NCBI GenBank assembly: GCA_964615765.1 | Contig: CAZTQN010000006.1 | Coordinates: 88,412 to 152,411, forward strand | Length of the DNA stretch: 64,000 nucleotides | Direction: 5' to 3' | Source of the DNA: CAZTQN01 sp964615765 | GTDB lineage: Bacteria; Planctomycetota; Phycisphaerae; Phycisphaerales; UBA1924 | Part shown: one piece after another, positions 7,266-16,287 of the stretch | Layout of the letters: each line of letters begins with the position of its first letter | Position numbering within the stretch: the first letter of the stretch is position 1 | The notes under the pieces: model-generated | Database searches by the model: none | Told to the model about the DNA's origin: nothing | The model's input: only the letters and a program-made list of their open reading frames with translations | Made by a program: the position numbers and the translations under genes

Positions 7266-8687
7266 ATGAAGAACACACTCAGCACATTCTCGAAGATGCT
7301 GCTTGTCGGTGGGCTGGCGCTTTCCATGCCGCTCGCATTTACCCTCACCGGCTGCGAGAAGAAGGAAACGGCCCACGGCACGGACGACGGGCACGACCAC
7401 GGAAGCGAAGGAGGCGGTACGGGGTCGGGCGCGAGCACCGATGGCGCGGCCGCTCCTTCCAACCGAGTCGACATCCCCGCCTCGGTCCGGCAGAACCTCG
7501 GCATCACGTTCGCCAAGGTCGAGTCTCGGAACGTGGCGCAGACGCTCCGCGTCCCGGGACGGTTCGAGCTCTTGCCCACGGCCCGGCGCGAGTATCGCAC
7601 GCCGCTATCGGGCCGAGTCGACATCCTGGTGAGCCAGTACCAGAAGGTCGAACCCGGAACGCCGCTCTACCGAGTCGATGCCGCCGCGTGGCGTGACCTG
7701 CATGAACAGATTGCCGCAACATCGGCAAGAGTCGAGTCAATGGCTCCGCTCTTGGCAGCGCAGGCTGAGCACGAGAGAAGTCTTACCGAGAAAGTTGCTC
7801 TCTGGCAGGAGCGGCTGGATCAACTGGACACCCTCCGAGACGCGGGTGGCGGAAGTGCGACGCAGTTCACCGAAGCTCGGGCGACGCTCAATGCGAGCCA
7901 GAGTGAACTTTCCGTTGCCCGGGGCAGGAGCGCGGAGCTCGCCGCACAAAAGAAGCAGGCGGAGGCCGAGCTTCGGTCGCTGACCTCGCGGCATGAACTG
8001 CTCGTTCGGGGCGGCAACTGCGGCGATCGTCACGAAGGCATCGATGCAGGAAGCGGATACACAGTGTGCGCTGTTGCCGAGGGAGTCGTTGAATCGGTCG
8101 GGATCACACCGGGTGGCCTGGCCGAAGAGAACGGCCACATCGTGACACTGGTGCAGCCGGACCAAATCAGGTTCCGCGCCCGCGGCTTGCAGTCCGACCT
8201 CGGACGATTGCGTGACGGCCTGCCGGCCAGGATCGCGGCTCCGCAAGGCGGAAGTCTGCCGCTGCAAGACGCGATGAGCGGCGTGCTTCAGATCGGTCTC
8301 GCCGCTGATGCGGACGAGCGAACTGTGGATCTTGTCGTGGTCCCTGAGACGCTCGCTCCGTGGGCACGCACTGGAGTGTCGGCACACCTGGAGGTGACGC
8401 TCGCCGGAGGAACTGAGGAGCTGGCGATCCCGCAATCGGCCGTTGTGCGCGACGGCGCTCGGGGGATCATCTTCCGACGCGACCCGGCCGATCCCGACAA
8501 GGTGATCCGCATGGAGGCCGACCTCGGCCTCTCCGACGGCCGATGGGTCGTGATCGCCAGCGGAGTCAAGGAGGGTGACGAGATCGTGCTCGGCGGCAAC
8601 TTCCAGTTGATGCTGGCGACGAGCGGCGCGTCGGAGAAAGCCGGTCATTTCCACTCCGACGGGACCTTTCACGAGGGGAGCCACTAA
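7266..8687 (+). CDS. RND periplasmic adaptor (CusB/CzcB-like membrane fusion protein)
   Basis: A 473-residue lipoprotein with lipobox LTGC (Cys30) followed by a His/Asp/Gly-rich segment (HGTDDGHDHGSEGGG) that could bind metal. Next come the hallmarks of adaptor proteins: a first lipoyl half (YRTPLSGRVDILV), a long helical hairpin at about residues 140-250 (REQIAATSARVESMAP to AEAELRSLTSRHEL), a second lipoyl half (YTVCAVAEGVVESVGI) and a C-terminal membrane-proximal domain with GDEIVLGGNFQL. It links the inner-membrane RND protein to the outer-membrane channel. The start of the RND gene follows after 3 bases. Confidence 0.9.
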   Translation: MKNTLSTFSKMLLVGGLALSMPLAFTLTGCEKKETAHGTDDGHDHGSEGGGTGSGASTDGAAAPSNRVDIPASVRQNLGITFAKVESRNVAQTLRVPGRFELLPTARREYRTPLSGRVDILVSQYQKVEPGTPLYRVDAAAWRDLHEQIAATSARVESMAPLLAAQAEHERSLTEKVALWQERLDQLDTLRDAGGGSATQFTEARATLNASQSELSVARGRSAELAAQKKQAEAELRSLTSRHELLVRGGNCGDRHEGIDAGSGYTVCAVAEGVVESVGITPGGLAEENGHIVTLVQPDQIRFRARGLQSDLGRLRDGLPARIAAPQGGSLPLQDAMSGVLQIGLAADADERTVDLVVVPETLAPWARTGVSAHLEVTLAGGTEELAIPQSAVVRDGARGIIFRRDPADPDKVIRMEADLGLSDGRWVVIASGVKEGDEIVLGGNFQLMLATSGASEKAGHFHSDGTFHEGSH

Positions 8688-8690
8688 GCC

Positions 8691-11600
8691 ATGCTCGCCA
8701 GACTCATTGCATTCTCTCTGCGGCAGTCATCGCTCGTCGTCGTACTGGCGGGATTGCTGCTTGTGTTCGCCGGCGTCAAGGTCAAGGACATGCCGGTGGA
8801 CGTCTTCCCCGAACTCAACGCTCCCACGGTGGTCGTGATGACCGAGGCCGGGGGCCTGGCCGCCGACGAGGTGGAGCTCAATGTCACCTTTCCCATCGAG
8901 ACGGCTGTCAACGGTCTGCCGGGCACGCGGCGCGTCCGAAGTGCATCGGCCACCAGCCTGTCGATCGTGTGGGTCGAGTTTGACTGGGGCACGGACATCT
9001 ACCGCGCGAGGCAACTGGTATCGGAACGGCTGAGCGCGGTTCGGGAAAGCCTGCCGCCGGACACTCACGCAGAGATTACACCCGTCACCAGCATCACCGG
9101 CGAGATCATGCTCATGGCCTTGTCGTCGCCCGACGGCTCGGTCAGCCCCCTCGACATGCGCTCGTTCGCGGAGTTTGACCTGCGGAACAAGATCCTCGCC
9201 GTGCCGGGCGTGGCCCAGGTCGTCGCCATCGGCGGTGAACTGCCGCAGTACCAGATCAACGTGAAGCAGGACCAGCTCGCCCTGTACGGCCTAACGATCT
9301 CCGATGTGGTCGACTCCGCCAAGGGGGCACACTCGACGGCCAGCGCCGGATACGTCCCCAACTGGGAGAACCAGGAACTGCCCATCCGTCAGACCGCCCG
9401 AGTGACCAGCGCCGAGGACATCAAGAACACGCTGGTCCGGATTCACAACGGCGCAGCGGTGACGATCGGGCAGGTGGCCGATGTTCAGCTCGGCCCTTCG
9501 CCCAAGCGCGGCACCGCGTCCGACCGGGCGCTGCCGGGCGTGGTCATCAGCGTGCAGAAGAGCCCCGGGACCAACACACTCAACCTGACGACGCAGATCG
9601 ACGGCGTGCTGGACCAGATGGAGAAGGCCATGCCCAAGGGGATGGTCCTGAACCGCGACCCCTTCCGGGCCTCGCGTTTCATCGAACGGAGCATCAACAA
9701 CGTCGTCAAGGTCTTGATCGAGGCGAGCGTCATCGTCGGGGTCATCCTCATCCTTTTCTTGCTCAACGTGCGAGCCACGATTGTGACGCTCACGGCCCTG
9801 CCGCTCTCGCTCGCCGTAGCGATCCTGCTGCTCTGGGCGTGGGGGCTGTCGATCAATGTTATGACGCTGGGCGGACTGGCGGTCGCTATCGGCGAACTGG
9901 TGGACGACGCCATCATCGACGTGGAAAACGTCCTGCGGCGGCTCAAGGAGAACGATGGGCTGCCCGAGGGCGAGCGCAAGGGGCTGGTGGAGGTCATCTA
10001 CAACGCCAGCAACGAGATTCGCTCCTCGGTGGTGTTCGCGACCATCATCATCTGCATGGTCTTCGTCCCGCTGCTGTTCCTGCAGGGGCTCGAGGGACGC
10101 TTCTTCCAGCCGCTGGGTATCGCCTACATCATCTCGATCATGGCGTCGCTGCTGGTGGCGCTCACGGTCACGCCCGCGCTGTGCAAGTGGCTCTTTGCGG
10201 GCTCGTTCGGCAAGAAGTCTAAAGACGGGCATGCCGCGGGCGGCCACGGCGAGCATGACGGGTGGCTCGTGCGCAAGCTCAAACGCCGCTACGAACCGGC
10301 CCTGCGTGCGAGCGTCCACAATCGCGGCGTGGTGCTTGGGGGCGCGGGGTTGCTCACCGTCGCCTCGCTGGTGCTCATGTCCACTTTCGGCACATCGTTC
10401 CTGCCCGCATTCAAGGAGGGCACGTTTACGGTCTTCCTGCTCGCCCCCCCGGGCACATCGCTGGTCGAAAGCAACCGCCTGGCCGTGGGAGTTGAGGCCC
10501 AGTTCGTCCAGATCGAGGGCGTGTCGAGCGTCACGCGGCGCACGGGCCGGGCCGAGCGCGATGAGCACGCCGAGCCCGTGAGCAGCTCCGAGATCGAGGT
10601 GACGATGAAGGCGGGTGTGGACCAGGACAAGGTCCGCGCCGCGATCGACCGCATCATCGCCAACATCCCTGGCATCACCACGATGGTGGGCCAGCCCATT
10701 GAGCACCGGCTCAGTCACGTCTTGTCGGGCACGCCCGCGGCCATCGCGATCAACGTGTACGGTGAAGACCTCAACGTGCTGCGCTCGCTCGCCAAGGAGA
10801 TCGAGTCGGCGATCAAGCCGATCCCCGGCACGCGCGATGTCGCCGCCAACCGCGAGATTCTGATTACCTCGCTGCCGATCCGCTACCGCCCGCAGGACCT
10901 TGTCGCCGCGGGGCTCTCTCCCGCGGCGGCGGCCGAGCAGGTTCAGCAGGCGCTCTACGGCGAGACTGTCGCGGAGGTGAACCAGGGCGTGCGGAGGTAC
11001 GAAATGGTCGTGCGCCTGGCCGAGAGCGAGCGGGACCGGATCGACCAGATCATGGACCTGCAACTGCGCGGCGCGGGTGGAGCCATCGTCCGCTTGCGCG
11101 AAGTGGCCGACATCGGGCCGGAGAAGACCAGCAACCTCATCGCCCGCGAGAACGCCCAGCGCAAGGCCGTGATCTCGACAAATGTCGCTGACGGCTACAA
11201 CCTCGGGCAGCTGGTGGCGCAGGTGCAGGCCAAGGTGGACCCGATCGTGCAGAAGGCGGGGTACACCGTCCACTACGGCGGGCAGTTCGAGGCCCAGCAG
11301 TCCGCCAGCCGCACGATCCTCATCATGGGGGCGGGCGTGGCCGTGTTCATGTTCCTGCTCTTGCAACTGTCCACGGGCAAGGCCCGCGTGGCCCTGCTGG
11401 TCATGCTCAACCTGCCGCTGGCGCTCATTGGAGGCATCGTCGCGATCTTTCTGACCGAGAGCCCGTCGATCACCGGCAACGCCTTGGCGCTCTTCGGGCT
11501 GTCGTCCTCACGCTACATCGCACCGGTCATCTCCATCGCCAGCATGGTGGGCTTCGTGACGCTCTTTGGCATCGCCGTCCGCAACGGCATCCTGCTCGTC

Positions 11601-11942
11601 AACCACTACGACCATCTTCAGGAACGCGAGGGCAAGTCGATCGGGGACTCGATCATTCAGGGGTCCTTGGAACGCTTGGTCCCGATCCTGATGACGGCCC
11701 TGGCCGCGATGCTCGGCCTGGTGCCGCTCGCGCTCGCCAAGGGTAAGCCCGGCAGCGAGCTGCTCGCCCCGCTGGCGATCGTCGTGCTAGGCGGGCTGGT
11801 GTCCTCCACGTTCCTCAACCTGTTCGTTGTCCCCGCCGGCTACGCGCTGGCGTTCAGGGTGAAGCGAGATGCGCCGGTTCGTCAAGGACTGTTCGCCCGC
11901 CTGTTGCGTGGTTCCGCCAAGAAGTCCGTTCCCTCAACCTGA
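8691..11942 (+). CDS. CzcA/CusA-family heavy-metal RND efflux transporter
   Basis: A 1083-residue inner-membrane protein of normal length for heavy-metal RND pumps. TM1 (LVVVLAGLLLVFAGV) is followed by the porter domain opening DVFPELNAPTVVV. In TM4, near residue 401, the signature is AIGELVDDAIIDVEN. It differs from the DFGxxxDGAxxxVEN of Zn/Co/Cd pumps and from the AIGxxxDAAxxxVEN of Cu/Ag pumps, so the substrate is not settled. A second TM block closes the protein (VPLALAKGKPGSELLAPLAI, TFLNLFVVPAGYAL). The pump uses the proton gradient to export cations through the adaptor and TolC-like partners encoded just upstream; the His-rich proteins downstream may load or buffer the metal. Confidence 0.92.
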   Translation: MLARLIAFSLRQSSLVVVLAGLLLVFAGVKVKDMPVDVFPELNAPTVVVMTEAGGLAADEVELNVTFPIETAVNGLPGTRRVRSASATSLSIVWVEFDWGTDIYRARQLVSERLSAVRESLPPDTHAEITPVTSITGEIMLMALSSPDGSVSPLDMRSFAEFDLRNKILAVPGVAQVVAIGGELPQYQINVKQDQLALYGLTISDVVDSAKGAHSTASAGYVPNWENQELPIRQTARVTSAEDIKNTLVRIHNGAAVTIGQVADVQLGPSPKRGTASDRALPGVVISVQKSPGTNTLNLTTQIDGVLDQMEKAMPKGMVLNRDPFRASRFIERSINNVVKVLIEASVIVGVILILFLLNVRATIVTLTALPLSLAVAILLLWAWGLSINVMTLGGLAVAIGELVDDAIIDVENVLRRLKENDGLPEGERKGLVEVIYNASNEIRSSVVFATIIICMVFVPLLFLQGLEGRFFQPLGIAYIISIMASLLVALTVTPALCKWLFAGSFGKKSKDGHAAGGHGEHDGWLVRKLKRRYEPALRASVHNRGVVLGGAGLLTVASLVLMSTFGTSFLPAFKEGTFTVFLLAPPGTSLVESNRLAVGVEAQFVQIEGVSSVTRRTGRAERDEHAEPVSSSEIEVTMKAGVDQDKVRAAIDRIIANIPGITTMVGQPIEHRLSHVLSGTPAAIAINVYGEDLNVLRSLAKEIESAIKPIPGTRDVAANREILITSLPIRYRPQDLVAAGLSPAAAAEQVQQALYGETVAEVNQGVRRYEMVVRLAESERDRIDQIMDLQLRGAGGAIVRLREVADIGPEKTSNLIARENAQRKAVISTNVADGYNLGQLVAQVQAKVDPIVQKAGYTVHYGGQFEAQQSASRTILIMGAGVAVFMFLLLQLSTGKARVALLVMLNLPLALIGGIVAIFLTESPSITGNALALFGLSSSRYIAPVISIASMVGFVTLFGIAVRNGILLVNHYDHLQEREGKSIGDSIIQGSLERLVPILMTALAAMLGLVPLALAKGKPGSELLAPLAIVVLGGLVSSTFLNLFVVPAGYALAFRVKRDAPVRQGLFARLLRGSAKKSVPST

Positions 11943-11960
11943 TCGCACGGAGATTGTCCT

Positions 11961-12467
11961 ATGAACACCGTTCGCACTATCCAACTCCTGCTCGCCCTTC
12001 CCGCCTTCGCGCTTGCCCTGTCGATGAGCGCGTGCGAGAAGAAGTCCGAGACGCCCGCCAAGCCTGCCGCCGGAACAACCGGCACTACAAAGGCCGACGG
12101 GCACGACCACAAAGACGGTGACGACCACGACCACGGTCATGGGCACGGACCCAGGACCGAACTGGGCAGCCAGTCGGCGGGCGGCATGACCATCATGGCC
12201 GCACGCGAGGGCGATGTGGCCCCGGGCGGCGAGGCGACGTTCGACATCGGCGTCACCGGCGGCGCGGGCAAACCCGCGGCGGTGCGTGTGTGGGTCGGCA
12301 CGGAGGACGGCAAGGGCTCGATCAAAGCCAAGGCCGAGGCCGAGGGTGACGGCTGGCACGCGCACGCCGAAGTGCCCAAGCCGCTGCCCGCGGGGAGCAA
12401 ACTCTGGATCGAGGTCGAAACGGCCAAGGGTGAAAAGCACGTCGTGGGGTTTGATCTCAAGTCGTGA
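11961..12467 (+). CDS. His-rich metal-binding lipoprotein, paralogue 1
   Basis: A 168-residue protein with lipobox MSAC (Cys25), so probably membrane-anchored outside the cytoplasm. Residues about 46-66 form a His/Asp run (DGHDHKDGDDHDHGHGHG) expected to chelate Zn, Ni, Co or Cu. The C-terminal ~100 residues hold a domain with PAAVRVWVGTEDGKG, GWHAHAEVPKPLPAG and LWIEVE. The same domain occurs in the next gene, so the two arose by duplication. I do not recognise a named family; the beta-rich pattern suggests an immunoglobulin-like fold. It lies 18 bases after the RND gene and is probably co-transcribed. Confidence 0.7.
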   Translation: MNTVRTIQLLLALPAFALALSMSACEKKSETPAKPAAGTTGTTKADGHDHKDGDDHDHGHGHGPRTELGSQSAGGMTIMAAREGDVAPGGEATFDIGVTGGAGKPAAVRVWVGTEDGKGSIKAKAEAEGDGWHAHAEVPKPLPAGSKLWIEVETAKGEKHVVGFDLKS

Positions 12468-12569
12468 TCTGTGCGCTGATCGCACACCGTCCCGGCGGCG
12501 CGGTCGGGCGGAATACTGAAGACACGTCCCGGCGGCACGCGCCCGGCCGCCTTGCTTTGGAGCAACACC

Positions 12570-13232
12570 ATGAAAAATCCGAATCGTTCGTCCATCGTTC
12601 TTGGTCTTGTCGCGGGCGCCGCGCTCACCACCGCCGTCGCAGCGATGATGGGGCAGGGGGCCGCGCAGCGCGCTCCCGCCGACACGCAGTACTTCGTCAC
12701 CGCCGACGACGGCGAGGCGCACCTGTGGCTCCGCGAAGGCAACACCCTCAAGTTCGTTGCGCACGGCGAGTGTGGCGAGTGCAAGGGCAAGGACCACGAC
12801 GACCACGACGACCACGACCATAAGGAGGGCGACGGGCACGACCACGGTAAGCCCGCCGCCACAGCGCCCGCGGCTGGAGCCGGGAAGGCCGGCGGCGATC
12901 ACGGCGATCACGGGCATGGCGAAGGCGGCGCGATCGGCACGGCCACCATCGGCGTGTGGACCGTGTCGGTCTCGGGCGAAGTGAAGGCCGGTAGCGAGGC
13001 CCACCTGGACATCAATCTTTCGGGGAGCACGGCCCGCCCCGCCGCCGTCCGAGTATGGATCGGCTCACAGGATGGCAAGGGGGCGATGAAGCAGAAGGCC
13101 GACGGGGGCGGCGCGGAGTTCCATGCCCACGCCGACGTGCCCAACCCCATCCCCGCGGGCGCTCAGCTCTGGATCGAGATCGACGACGGCAAGGGCAACA
13201 AGTCCGTCGGCGGGTTCGCGATTAGGAAGTAA
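12570..13232 (+). CDS. His-rich metal-binding secreted protein, paralogue 2
   Basis: A 220-residue protein. ATG 12570 gives MKNPNRSSIVLGLVAGAAL, a signal or anchor sequence; the alternative start six codons upstream adds only MLWSNT. An N-terminal domain (QYFVTADDGEAHLWLREGNT with GECGECKGK) is followed by two His/Asp-rich runs (DHDDHDDHDHKEGDGHDHG and GDHGDHGHG), then the domain shared with paralogue 1: PAAVRVWIGSQDGKG, FHAHADVPNPIPAG, LWIEIDDGKGN. The CGEC pair adds a soft-metal site that paralogue 1 lacks. A periplasmic metal-buffering or delivery role to the upstream pump is inferred from ligand content and position. Confidence 0.7.
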   Translation: MKNPNRSSIVLGLVAGAALTTAVAAMMGQGAAQRAPADTQYFVTADDGEAHLWLREGNTLKFVAHGECGECKGKDHDDHDDHDHKEGDGHDHGKPAATAPAAGAGKAGGDHGDHGHGEGGAIGTATIGVWTVSVSGEVKAGSEAHLDINLSGSTARPAAVRVWIGSQDGKGAMKQKADGGGAEFHAHADVPNPIPAGAQLWIEIDDGKGNKSVGGFAIRK

Positions 13233-13297
13233 TGGCGGGTGGGGGCGGCTCCACGCCTCCGGCGCGCTACGTCGGGCCGGAGGGGAAGCACGCCGCT

Positions 13298-13486
13298 CGA
13301 TTCCAATTGGCTGGAGTTCATTCCAGACCGGTTGGAATCGGTTGCGTATGAGCTGTAACGCACTCCCGGCGCGTGGAAACACGCTCCCGGGGGGTTGGGA
13401 GACGCTCCGGGCGACCCGGAATGCATTCCAGACGGCTTGGAATGTGTTCACGGCGGCTTTGAATCAGGCTCGGCTGAGTTGAAAGA
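13298..13486. repeat. Nine degenerate 21-bp tandem repeats
   Basis: Nine consecutive 21-base units fill the gap between the His-rich gene and the P-type ATPase: they start at 13298, 13319, 13340, 13361, 13382, 13403, 13424, 13445 and 13466. Most follow YNTTCCNGNCGGNTTGGAANN, with an internal near-palindrome TTCCAG..TTGGAA; units 2 (CATTCCAGACCGGTTGGAATC) shortened and 7 are the best preserved. The 21-base period keeps one frame open, giving a degenerate heptapeptide (FQTAWNV-like), but no start or protein context supports translation. The rest of the 286-base gap shows no other feature. Confidence 0.7.
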
Positions 13487-13518
13487 CGGCGACGCGGGCC
13501 GCTGGGAAAGATTGGTTC

Positions 13519-15786
13519 ATGCCCACCGTCAAGACCATCCTCGCCATTGACCAACTCGACTGCGCCGCCGAGGAGCAGGTGCTCCAGAAGGCGGTGGGTG
13601 GGATGCCGGGGGTCGCGCTCGTGGAGTGCAACGTGGTGACGCGTCGGATGAGCGTGACGCACGATGCGGCGAGCGTGACGGGCGAGGCGCTCGCGGCGAG
13701 AGTGCGCTCGGTGGGGATGACGCCGACGATCATCACGGCTTATGGCGCGGGCGGCGAGGCGTCGGGCACGCACGGCTCGGGAACACACGCGGACGGCGCG
13801 ACCGCCGGGGCCGACTGCGGAGGGGCCGCGTGCGCGTCCGACGCCGTGCACGCGGGACCGGCATACAACACGCGGCCGTGGTGGATCAAGTACGGGCCGT
13901 TCATCCTCTCGGGAGTGCTCGCGGCGGGGTGCGAAGCGGCGTACTTCGCGGGCGTCGAGGAGACCTCGTGGCCGATCATCGCCGCATCGGTCGCGTCGAT
14001 GCTTCTGGGGGGCCGCGAGACGTTCTTCAAGGGCTGGATCGCGCTCAAGACCTTCACGCTCAACATCAATTTTCTGATGTGCGTGGCGGTGATCGGCGGG
14101 GCGGTGATCGGCGCGTGGCCGGAGATCGCGCTGGTGGTATTCCTCTTCGGCCTCGCCGAACTGATCGAGAAGAAGGCCCTGGACCGCGCCCGCGATTCGG
14201 TGCGCGGCCTGATGGCGATGGCCCCTGACGAGGTGAGCGTCAAGCAGCCGGATGGTTCGTGGCGCACAACCAATGCGGGCGCGGTGCCCGTCGGCGCGGT
14301 CGTCCAGGTGAAGCCCGGTGAGCGGCTGGCGCTCGACGGCGTGGTGGTCGCGGGCGAGTCGAGCGTGAACCAGGCTCCGGTCACGGGCGAATCCGTGCCG
14401 GTGGAGAAGAAGATCGGCGACAAGGTCTTCGCAGGGACCATCAACGAGTCGGGCGTGCTGGAGTTCAAGACTTCGGGCGGCAAGGACGAGACTACGCTGG
14501 CCAAGATCATCCGGACCGTGCAAGAAGCACAGGGAAGCCGCGCGCCGACGCAGCGATTCGTAGACAACTTCGCCCGGGTCTACACGCCGATCGTCTGCGT
14601 CGTCGCCGTGCTGGTCGCGGTGGTGCCTTGGTTGGCGTTCAACCAGCCGTTCTACCCGTGGCTCTACAAGGCGCTGGTGCTGCTGGTGATCGCGTGCCCG
14701 TGCGCCCTGGTGATCTCGACGCCAGTGACGGTGGTGAGCGGCCTGACGGCGGCGGCCCGGCGGGGGATTCTCATCAAGGGCGGCGTGTATCTGGAGAACG
14801 GCCGCAAGCTCAAAGTTGTCGCGCTCGACAAGACGGGGACCATCACCGAGGGCAAGCCACGTGTGACGGACGTGCAGCCCGTTGGCAGCGCGAGCGAGGA
14901 CGAAGTGCTGCGGGTCGCCGCGAGTCTGGATGCGCTTTCGCAGCACCCGGTGGCGATTGCGGTTGTCGCCGCATGGAGCGGCGAGCGGGCGAGCGTCGAG
15001 GGGTTCAAGTCGCTCACGGGCCGGGGGGTTGAGGGGATGATCGCGGGCGAGATGTACTTCGTCGGCAACCACCGGCTCGCGGAAGAGCGGAGGGTCTGCT
15101 CGCCCGAAGTCGAGGCGGTGCTGAGCGGGTTCGAAGTGCAGGGCAAGACGGCGGTGGTGGTCGCATCCGTCTCGCGCGTGCTGGGCGTCATCGCGGTCGC
15201 CGACACGCCCCGCGAGAGCAGCGTGGAGGCGATCAAGTCGCTGCACGACATGGGCATCAAGACGCTCATGCTTTCGGGAGACAATCAGTCCACCGCTTCG
15301 GCCATCGCCAAGATGGTTGGCATCGACGAGGCCAAGGGCGGGATGCTTCCCGAAGACAAACTCGCCGAGATCGAGCGCCTCACGAAGGAGCATGGGGACG
15401 CCATCGGCATGGTCGGCGACGGGGTGAACGATGCCCCGGCGCTTGCCAAGTCCACCATCGGCTTTGCTATGGGCGCGGCGGGGACCGACACCGCCCTCGA
15501 AACCGCCGATGTGGCCCTCATGCAGGATGACCTGCGCGGGCTGCCCGAGTTCATCGCGCTCTCGCGCCGCACGGGCGCGATCCTGACTCAGAACATCACG
15601 CTCGCGATTGGAATCAAGGCGATCTTCTTCGCCCTCACCCTGGCCGGGTGGGGCACGATGTGGATGGCCGTGATCGCGGACGTAGGGGCAAGCCTCCTGG
15701 TCGTCGGGAACGGGCTGCGGTTGTTGGGGTGGCGGAAGGGTCTGGCGGACACTCTTGGGTCGAACAAAGGTGGGAGCACCGCGTAA
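13519..15786 (+). CDS. P1B-type heavy-metal ATPase, Zn/Cd/Pb class (ZntA/CadA-like)
   Basis: A 755-residue transporter. Residues 1-75 form an HMA-like domain in which the usual CxxC is reduced to LDCAAEE (Cys14), followed by a His/Cys linker (DCGGAACASDAVH, about 99-111). Then come TM helices, the phosphatase motif TGES (289-292), the metal-binding CPC (393-395) in ACPCALVISTPVTVVSG, phosphorylation site DKTGT (437-441) and VGDGVNDAPAL. CPCALVISTP and the C-terminal MWMAVIADVGASLLVVGNGLRLL match the P1B-2 group that exports Zn, Cd or Pb; copper ATPases read CPCALGLATP. ATP hydrolysis drives export across the inner membrane, complementing the RND pump upstream. Confidence 0.9.
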   Translation: MPTVKTILAIDQLDCAAEEQVLQKAVGGMPGVALVECNVVTRRMSVTHDAASVTGEALAARVRSVGMTPTIITAYGAGGEASGTHGSGTHADGATAGADCGGAACASDAVHAGPAYNTRPWWIKYGPFILSGVLAAGCEAAYFAGVEETSWPIIAASVASMLLGGRETFFKGWIALKTFTLNINFLMCVAVIGGAVIGAWPEIALVVFLFGLAELIEKKALDRARDSVRGLMAMAPDEVSVKQPDGSWRTTNAGAVPVGAVVQVKPGERLALDGVVVAGESSVNQAPVTGESVPVEKKIGDKVFAGTINESGVLEFKTSGGKDETTLAKIIRTVQEAQGSRAPTQRFVDNFARVYTPIVCVVAVLVAVVPWLAFNQPFYPWLYKALVLLVIACPCALVISTPVTVVSGLTAAARRGILIKGGVYLENGRKLKVVALDKTGTITEGKPRVTDVQPVGSASEDEVLRVAASLDALSQHPVAIAVVAAWSGERASVEGFKSLTGRGVEGMIAGEMYFVGNHRLAEERRVCSPEVEAVLSGFEVQGKTAVVVASVSRVLGVIAVADTPRESSVEAIKSLHDMGIKTLMLSGDNQSTASAIAKMVGIDEAKGGMLPEDKLAEIERLTKEHGDAIGMVGDGVNDAPALAKSTIGFAMGAAGTDTALETADVALMQDDLRGLPEFIALSRRTGAILTQNITLAIGIKAIFFALTLAGWGTMWMAVIADVGASLLVVGNGLRLLGWRKGLADTLGSNKGGSTA

Positions 15787-15828
15787 AGTGAATCTGGCGT
15801 TCGTTTGGCCGATATACTGATGGACACC

Positions 15829-16287
15829 ATGCGTCACCCTCTGCTCCGCATCCTGGTCGCCCTGCTCATCGGCGTGGTCACGCCGCTGTGCTGCTGCCAG
15901 GCGATGGCGTTGGCGGGGAGCATCTGCGATGGTCGTCACTCAGCGGTGTCCAATGGGGATTCTTGCTGCCACGAATGCCCGCGCGACCCGGCTCCCGATC
16001 AACAGCAGGACGCACCGACCAACGATCATTCTGAGCCGCCCGGTGAGTGTCCCTCGTGCCCGTCGTGCCAGGGCACAGCGGGAGGCACGGGCGCGAAGGC
16101 CGAAGCAAGCCTTCCGGTGTTTGAGGAGCTTTCGAACGGGTTGGCGACGATCGCGCTCGCGGTGCTCTGGAGTCTGCCGCCGCTGGAAGTTCACGATGCG
16201 CCGGCACCGCCCGGCTGGGCGGCGGACCCGCCGTTCGTAAAGGCCAACCGCGAAGCGCTGCGGTGGCACTGCGCGCTGCTCATCTAG
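15829..16287 (+). CDS. CCC-type small membrane-anchored Cys-rich protein
   Basis: A 152-residue protein. ATG 15829 gives MRHPLLRILVALLIGVVTPL followed by CCC at residues 21-23; ATG 15820 would add three residues. The exported part is Cys-rich (SCCHECPRDP, GECPSCPSCQG) and the last residues are RWHCALLI. The protein at 35480 on the minus strand shares the TM helix ending in P-L/F-CCC, the CCH motif, the acidic DP-rich linker and the tail HCAL(L/I)(I/V), so the two define a family I cannot name. It follows the Zn/Cd ATPase and precedes the ABC export system. Metal binding in the periplasm is inferred from the Cys clusters. Confidence 0.65.
   Translation: MRHPLLRILVALLIGVVTPLCCCQAMALAGSICDGRHSAVSNGDSCCHECPRDPAPDQQQDAPTNDHSEPPGECPSCPSCQGTAGGTGAKAEASLPVFEELSNGLATIALAVLWSLPPLEVHDAPAPPGWAADPPFVKANREALRWHCALLI

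Noticed and set aside
9291..11366. A 691-residue minus-strand open frame
   Set aside because: Antisense to the RND transporter; His/Asp/Arg-rich with no domain.
13298..13486. Possible CRISPR array
   Set aside because: The 21-base units are contiguous and degenerate, with no unique spacers and no cas genes anywhere in the window.
13318..15939. An 873-residue minus-strand open frame
   Set aside because: Antisense to the Zn/Cd ATPase, whose motifs are complete on the plus strand.
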